A DNA stretch of 47,315 nt from Pseudomonadota bacterium. GTDB lineage: Bacteria; Pseudomonadota; Gammaproteobacteria; Xanthomonadales; Xanthomonadaceae. A model generated the notes under the pieces. The model searched no databases and had not been told where the DNA came from. It saw only the letters and a list, made by a program, of their open reading frames with translations. Of this stretch, positions 43,333 through 47,315 are shown one piece after another (position 1 is the stretch's first letter; each line of letters begins with the position of its first letter). Both the position numbers and the translations under genes were made by a program. Location: the NCBI GenBank assembly GCA_029560515.1, contig JAKQKT010000333.1, positions 1 to 47,315 of the forward strand, read 5' to 3'.

Positions 43333-44007
43333 ATGATCAAAATATCATCCATCTTGCTTCCTGCTTCGCTTTTTGCATTCATGCTGTCGCTGCCCGCGAG
43401 CGCACTGGCAGATTCAAATACCTTTCCGATGGTGCTGGAAAGCAATGACCCTGCCAAACCGCTGGAAATCATCGACGACAAGACCTGGGTGGGTGAGGAA
43501 ATGCAGAACAAGCGCGATGCCTGGGGCAATCTCGCTTTGGCTTCATTTACCAACCACCAATCCAAGGGCCCGGTCACGCTGGTCGTCGACTATGCCGCCA
43601 CCCGCCCTGATGACGAAGATGGCGAAGCCTTGATCGAAATCAGTGTGGAGTGTCCGGAATCCGGCACACCTTGCGGCATTCCGATCAATCAAAGCGTGAT
43701 CGGTATCCGCACAGCTTTCATGGGCGAAAGCGCGATCAATATCGGCGGTGCACCTAAGGCGGTATGGGTAGCGCGGGAATCGCATAACTATGATTTCCCG
43801 GACGACACCTTGGTGAATGTTTCGCTCTCGCTCGACAAGGCTCCCTCCCATCTCGACCCGCAGGCGGTCCGGGCCCGCCTGATCTACGGTGACTACGACC
43901 GGAGCGCCCTGCCCGGCCAGCAAACCCGCGGCGGCTTGCTCTTGAAAATCGGTGGCGTGGTATTGCTGCTATTGATTGCCTTTTTGTGGTGGATGAAGCG
44001 CCAGTAA
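43333..44007 (+). CDS. Exported protein with C-terminal membrane anchor
   Basis: A 224-residue protein with a Sec signal (cut near ALA-DSN, residue 26), an exported domain of about 170 residues and a C-terminal anchor (KIGGVVLLLLIAFLWW, 204-219) ending in MKRQ. The domain is acidic and beta-rich, with two cysteines (VECPESGTPCG) and repeated DD/ED turns. Topology would place the domain in the periplasm. No family is recognised. Its neighbour is the small lipoprotein, and the pair may work together at the inner membrane. Confidence 0.7.
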   Translation: MIKISSILLPASLFAFMLSLPASALADSNTFPMVLESNDPAKPLEIIDDKTWVGEEMQNKRDAWGNLALASFTNHQSKGPVTLVVDYAATRPDDEDGEALIEISVECPESGTPCGIPINQSVIGIRTAFMGESAINIGGAPKAVWVARESHNYDFPDDTLVNVSLSLDKAPSHLDPQAVRARLIYGDYDRSALPGQQTRGGLLLKIGGVVLLLLIAFLWWMKRQ

Positions 44008-44094
44008 GTCCGGCGCTTTAGCAGGGATTTTCCAGCGGTCTCGCCTTCACGCGCTATCCGTTATGATGTCATCCTCATCGTGGGGGACGATGGC

Positions 44095-45171
44095 ATGACC
44101 GCAGCAAGCAGTAGCGACCAGACAAACAGACTCAAGAACCTGCCGCAGCGGACCTATGGTTTGCGGGTTCTTGGCATGGGCCTGGCCGGACTTTCCGTCA
44201 GCTCGGTCATGTGGGAACTGCAATCCTCGACACTCCATTGGGTATGGATGGTCTTCACGTGTTTGCTCTGGCCGCACCTGGCTTATTTTCTGGCTCGTCG
44301 TAGTCGCGATCCCTTGCGCAGGGAACTACAGAATTTCGTATTCGATTCGTTTATTGCCGGCAGCTGGGTGCCTTTGATGCATTTCAATGCCTTGCCCTCC
44401 GCAGTGCTCTTGGCCGTCGTGATGTCGGACAAGATCAATACCGGCGTTCGCGGTTTGTGGCTGCGCTCCCTACCCGGCATGTTTCTGGCATTACTCGGAG
44501 GCGGCCTGTTGACCGGTTTTGCATTCCAGCCAAACACGAGCATGACCGTCTTGCTGGCAACAATGCCCATTCTGATTATCCATACCATCGCCGTCAGCAT
44601 CAGCAGCTACCAGCTTGTACGCAAGGTGCAACGGCAGAATTTGAAACTCGAAGAACTCAGCCGGATCGATACATTGACGGGACTGGGCAGTCGCGGGCAT
44701 TGGCAAACGCTTGCAGAAAATATTTTGCAGCAACACCGCGCCACGGGTAGTCATGTCACGGTGATGCTGCTCGATGTCGACCAATTCAAGGACATCAATG
44801 ATTGTCATGGGCATGCCGTTGGCGATGACGTATTGCGTGGCATTGCCGAGTTGATGCAAGGCTATCTGCCGGCCAACAGTCATGCAGGTAGACTCGGTGG
44901 CGACGAGTTTGCAGTCGTGTTACCCGTGCAATTGCACGAAGCCGAAGCAATCGCGGAAAAAATTCGCATGGCGGTGGAGAATTCGAGTTTCAGTTACGCA
45001 CCCGACCTGCAATGTTCCATCAGCATCGGTATCGCTCAACCCGACAACGAGGCAGGTTTGCGCGAATGGCTGGAAGTGGCGGATCGTGCGCTGTATCGCG
45101 CCAAACACGCGGGCAGAAATCGGACCGCGAGCCGTGATGCATCACCCGAAGAAGAAACAGCGATACCCTAG
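44095..45171 (+). CDS. MASE2-GGDEF diguanylate cyclase
   Basis: A 358-residue membrane diguanylate cyclase. The N-terminal half (about 15-175) has several hydrophobic segments and the MASE2 sensor pattern (LPQRTYGLRVLGMGLAGLSV, WVPLMHFNALPS). The GGDEF domain follows with DVDQFKDINDCHGHAVGDD and GGDEF at 268-272. No inhibitory RxxD precedes it, so product inhibition may be absent. E. coli DgcC/AdrA, which drives cellulose production, has the same domain order. GGGGGA lies six bases before ATG 44095; an upstream GTG would add only five residues. Confidence 0.93.
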   Translation: MTAASSSDQTNRLKNLPQRTYGLRVLGMGLAGLSVSSVMWELQSSTLHWVWMVFTCLLWPHLAYFLARRSRDPLRRELQNFVFDSFIAGSWVPLMHFNALPSAVLLAVVMSDKINTGVRGLWLRSLPGMFLALLGGGLLTGFAFQPNTSMTVLLATMPILIIHTIAVSISSYQLVRKVQRQNLKLEELSRIDTLTGLGSRGHWQTLAENILQQHRATGSHVTVMLLDVDQFKDINDCHGHAVGDDVLRGIAELMQGYLPANSHAGRLGGDEFAVVLPVQLHEAEAIAEKIRMAVENSSFSYAPDLQCSISIGIAQPDNEAGLREWLEVADRALYRAKHAGRNRTASRDASPEEETAIP

Positions 45172-45209
45172 GCAAACAATCATTCTCGGCAACCCTTTCA
45201 GGAATACGT

Positions 45210-46403
45210 ATGCACAAACTTTTCATCCTCCTTGTCGGCAGCCTCTTGGTAAGCAACCAGGCACTCGCTTCCGATGCAAACCAACTCGCTCAGGACGCAG
45301 TGATCGTCGATACCCATATCGATGCTCCGACCGAATTATTGAAAGAATGGCGTGATCTGGGTATCGATACCGACCGGGAATTCGATTATCCGAAAGCCCG
45401 ACTGGGTGGTCTCGATGTTGCCTTCATGTCGATCTATACCTCGCCGGGCGAAGACAAGAAAGGCAAGGCACGGCAAGTGGCAAACATGCAAATTGATGCG
45501 ATCGAAGCATTGGTCCAGCGCCATCCCGATAAATTCGCGATCCTGACATCGCCAAACGACATAGCCCGCCTGCAAGCCGGTGGCCATGTATTGCTGGCTT
45601 ACGGCATGGAAAACGGCGCACCGATTGGTGACGATCTTTCGCAACTGGAAAAATTCCATGCCCGTGGTGTTCGCTACATTACGCTCGCACACAGTGCCAG
45701 CAATCGCATCAGCGATTCTTCCTATGACCGTAACCATCAATGGAATGGCCTGAGCCCATTCGGCGAAAAAGTCGTCGCGGAAATGAATCGGCTCGGCATC
45801 ATGGTGGATGTTTCCCATCTTTCGGATGAAGCAGTTATCGATGCGTTACGTGTGAGCCGCGTACCGGTGATAGCAAGTCACTCCGGTTTTCGCCATTTCA
45901 CGCCGGGCTTCGAGCGCAATCTGAGCGATGAACTCGCAAAAGCCATCGCGAAAAAAGGCGGCGTCGTGCAAATTACGTTCGGCGTCGGTTTCGTGAATCC
46001 CAAGTCGGCTGCCGATCTGCAAACCTATTTCACCGAGAGTGCCGCCTTGGCAAAACGCAATGCCGAAGCAAAAGCGGCAGGCAAACCGCTTGAAGACGAA
46101 GAAGCCTTCGACAAGGCATGGGATGCAAACCATCCAACACCTCCGACAAAAATAGACGCGGTACTGGACCAGATCGACTACGCCGTAAAACTCATCGGCA
46201 TCGATCATGTCGGGCTCGGCTCGGATTTTGATGGTGTGAGTGGCGCCCTTCCGGACAAGCTGAAAACCGTTGCCGATTATCCGAATCTGGTCGCTGGTTT
46301 GCAGGCGCGCGGTTACAAGGACGAGGCCATCGGCAAGATACTCGGCGGCAATTTATTGCGCGTTTGGGCCGAAATCGACGCTGGAAAAGGCGGTACAAGA
46401 TAG
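45210..46403 (+). CDS. Exported membrane-type dipeptidase (family M19)
   Basis: A 397-residue zinc peptidase of the renal dipeptidase family. The signal peptide ends at ALA-SDA (residue 20). The metal-binding HxD is His36-x-Asp38 (VDTHIDAP). Further M19 blocks are VDVSHLSDEAV, the catalytic-site SHSGFRHFTPGFERNLSDE and GLGSDFDGV near the C-terminus. It would split dipeptides in the periplasm or cell exterior. It follows the MASE2-GGDEF gene by 38 bases and its end is 111 bases upstream of the micro-ORF. Confidence 0.95.
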   Translation: MHKLFILLVGSLLVSNQALASDANQLAQDAVIVDTHIDAPTELLKEWRDLGIDTDREFDYPKARLGGLDVAFMSIYTSPGEDKKGKARQVANMQIDAIEALVQRHPDKFAILTSPNDIARLQAGGHVLLAYGMENGAPIGDDLSQLEKFHARGVRYITLAHSASNRISDSSYDRNHQWNGLSPFGEKVVAEMNRLGIMVDVSHLSDEAVIDALRVSRVPVIASHSGFRHFTPGFERNLSDELAKAIAKKGGVVQITFGVGFVNPKSAADLQTYFTESAALAKRNAEAKAAGKPLEDEEAFDKAWDANHPTPPTKIDAVLDQIDYAVKLIGIDHVGLGSDFDGVSGALPDKLKTVADYPNLVAGLQARGYKDEAIGKILGGNLLRVWAEIDAGKGGTR

Positions 46404-46514
46404 TCGCATGCCGCCAAGCAACAGTCTCTCGGCTATTGAGGGAGAAATAAACCGGGCCATGTGTCGTTACTGTGGGACAATATGGCCTCGATAAACCCCT
46501 GCAAGGCCATCACA

Positions 46515-46568
46515 ATGAAACGAGCACGTCTAAGACGTCGCGCAGCTAGACTCCGCGGACGCAAATAA
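46515..46568 (+). CDS. Arg-rich 17-residue micro-ORF
   Basis: The frame reads MKRARLRRRAARLRGRK and then TAA: eight of 17 residues are Arg, using CGA, AGA, CGC and CGT codons. It lies 111 bases after the dipeptidase stop and a strong terminator begins five bases after its own stop. The geometry is like a leader peptide before an attenuator, or a very small basic protein. Only CAAGG about ten bases upstream could serve as a ribosome site. It may also be chance. Confidence 0.35.
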   Translation: MKRARLRRRAARLRGRK

Positions 46569-46572
46569 TCAA

Positions 46573-46602
46573 AAAAACCGCTTGGGAAACCAGGCGGTTT
46601 TT
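46573..46602 (+). terminator. Strong intrinsic terminator
   Basis: AAAAACCGCTTGG (46573-46585) pairs with CCAGGCGGTTTTT (46590-46602) across a GAAA tetraloop: 13 pairs with one G-U and a T-run. It ends transcription from the dipeptidase side or the micro-ORF before the CPBP gene. Confidence 0.9.
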
Positions 46603-46709
46603 ATTTGCGGCACAGTAAATTCCCTGTCAAAAGTCACTATGACTGCGGCTACATCCGGCGTGGATTATCCGTCGGTATACTCGCCGAATAATATTTCCGG
46701 GGAACTTCC

Positions 46710-47315
46710 ATGAATTCACTATCGGCCAGCAAGCCGGGATTAGGTATGCGCATTCTGCGCTTCCCGTTGACTCGCATTCTGCTGGCACTGGCTTTTATCA
46801 TCCTGCCATCGGTTTTGCTGTCGACGATTGTCCACAAGTTTCTGCCTTCGCTTTCTAAAACACTTCCGATTACCTTAGTCGGCATTACGATGGCCTTGCT
46901 TTGCTATTACGCCTTTGTGCGGTTGATCGAGCGACGCACGGTTAGCGAACTCGGATTGAAAGGTGCATGGAAAGAACTGGCCTGTGGCTTGGCGGTAGGC
47001 GCCTTGTTGTTTTCGATCACCATTGCCATTTTGTTTGCTCTCGGCGTTTACCAGGTGGAAGGAACTAATGCCTGGACCGTGATACTCGCACCGATGGTGA
47101 TGGCACTCAGCTCGGGTGTAGTGGAAGAAATCATTTTTCGCGGCATTCTGTTCCGGATCATGGAAGAGTCCCTGGGTAGCTGGATTGCACTGCTGATTTC
47201 CGCCTGCGTATTCGGATTGATCCATCTGGTCAATCCGCATGCGACATTGGTTGGCGCCGTATCCATCATCATCGAAGCCGGCATCATGCTCGGCGCTGCC
47301 TATATGCTGACGCGC
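46710..47315 (+). CDS. CPBP-family intramembrane protease, N-terminal part
   Basis: An open frame of 202 codons that runs off the window end. It is an integral membrane protein with at least five hydrophobic segments. The CPBP/Abi (Rce1-like) active-site signatures are present: EExxxR as Glu139-Glu140 to Arg144 (VEEIIFRG), and the second motif FGLIHLVNPHA with His172 and His177. The family cleaves substrates in the membrane or processes bacteriocins and prenylated proteins; the substrate here is unknown. A GGGGAA lies before ATG 46710, and GGTATACT near 46674-46681 may be its -10. It is transcribed independently, as a terminator precedes it. Confidence 0.88.
   Translation, partial: MNSLSASKPGLGMRILRFPLTRILLALAFIILPSVLLSTIVHKFLPSLSKTLPITLVGITMALLCYYAFVRLIERRTVSELGLKGAWKELACGLAVGALLFSITIAILFALGVYQVEGTNAWTVILAPMVMALSSGVVEEIIFRGILFRIMEESLGSWIALLISACVFGLIHLVNPHATLVGAVSIIIEAGIMLGAAYMLTR

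Overview
The window looks like a chromosomal segment of a gammaproteobacterium, most probably of the Lysobacterales (Xanthomonadales) or a close relative. That placement is inference. It rests on the kind of kynurenine-degradation operon present, the very large NAD-specific glutamate dehydrogenase, the many small secreted or membrane proteins and the moderate GC content. I see no rRNA or tRNA genes, insertion sequences, phage genes or CRISPR array. The segment reads as ordinary core and metabolic chromosome with a dense layer of cyclic-di-GMP genes.

Layout. 1-1170 (minus): the start of rpsF, a YdeI-like gene and an A-type Fe-S carrier gene. 1278-4779 (plus): asnS, two small unknown genes, a PaiB-like flavin protein and an SDR whose catalytic Tyr/Lys are replaced. 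4836-5413: two adjacent PilZ proteins. 5460-13139: a continuous operon for the 3-hydroxyanthranilate branch of tryptophan/kynurenine breakdown (aminomuconate-semialdehyde dehydrogenase, carbonic anhydrase, RidA-type deaminase, 3-hydroxyanthranilate dioxygenase, SbtA-like bicarbonate permease, ACMS decarboxylase, kynureninase, kynurenine monooxygenase). 13207-17908: a REC-REC-PAS-GGDEF-EAL protein, exonuclease I and a DUF2461-like protein, with overlapping ends. 18152-20219: a secreted alpha/beta hydrolase followed by a secreted partner candidate. 20304-21440: an MFS transporter.

21437-30283 (minus): GABA aminotransferase, NAD-glutamate dehydrogenase, NAD kinase, a 5'-nucleotidase and a short PotD-like lipoprotein, a run concerned with glutamate and NAD(P)/nucleotide balance. 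30434-31873: a tiny Cys/Lys-rich protein and a PQQ-type sugar dehydrogenase. 31908-34491 (minus): nitroreductase, ThpR and methyltransferase, with a DUF1428-like gene upstream. 34703-39773: a small membrane protein, RIO kinase, a glycine-zipper envelope protein, a membrane diguanylate cyclase, an RDD protein, OmpW behind a perfect FNR-type site, and YaeQ. 39796-42844 (minus): a secreted unknown and a COG2509 flavoprotein. 42926-47315 (plus): a lipoprotein, a membrane-anchored exported protein, a MASE2-GGDEF cyclase, a dipeptidase, an Arg-rich micro-ORF ahead of a strong terminator, and a CPBP protease cut by the window edge.

How the genes work together. The kynurenine operon accounts for conversion of kynurenine to 4-oxalocrotonate, releasing alanine, CO2 and ammonia. 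The first two tryptophan steps and the lower 4-oxalocrotonate route are not here. The carbonic anhydrase and bicarbonate permease inside the operon are its most unusual feature. Three GGDEF proteins and two PilZ proteins suggest several c-di-GMP inputs and outputs in one neighbourhood.
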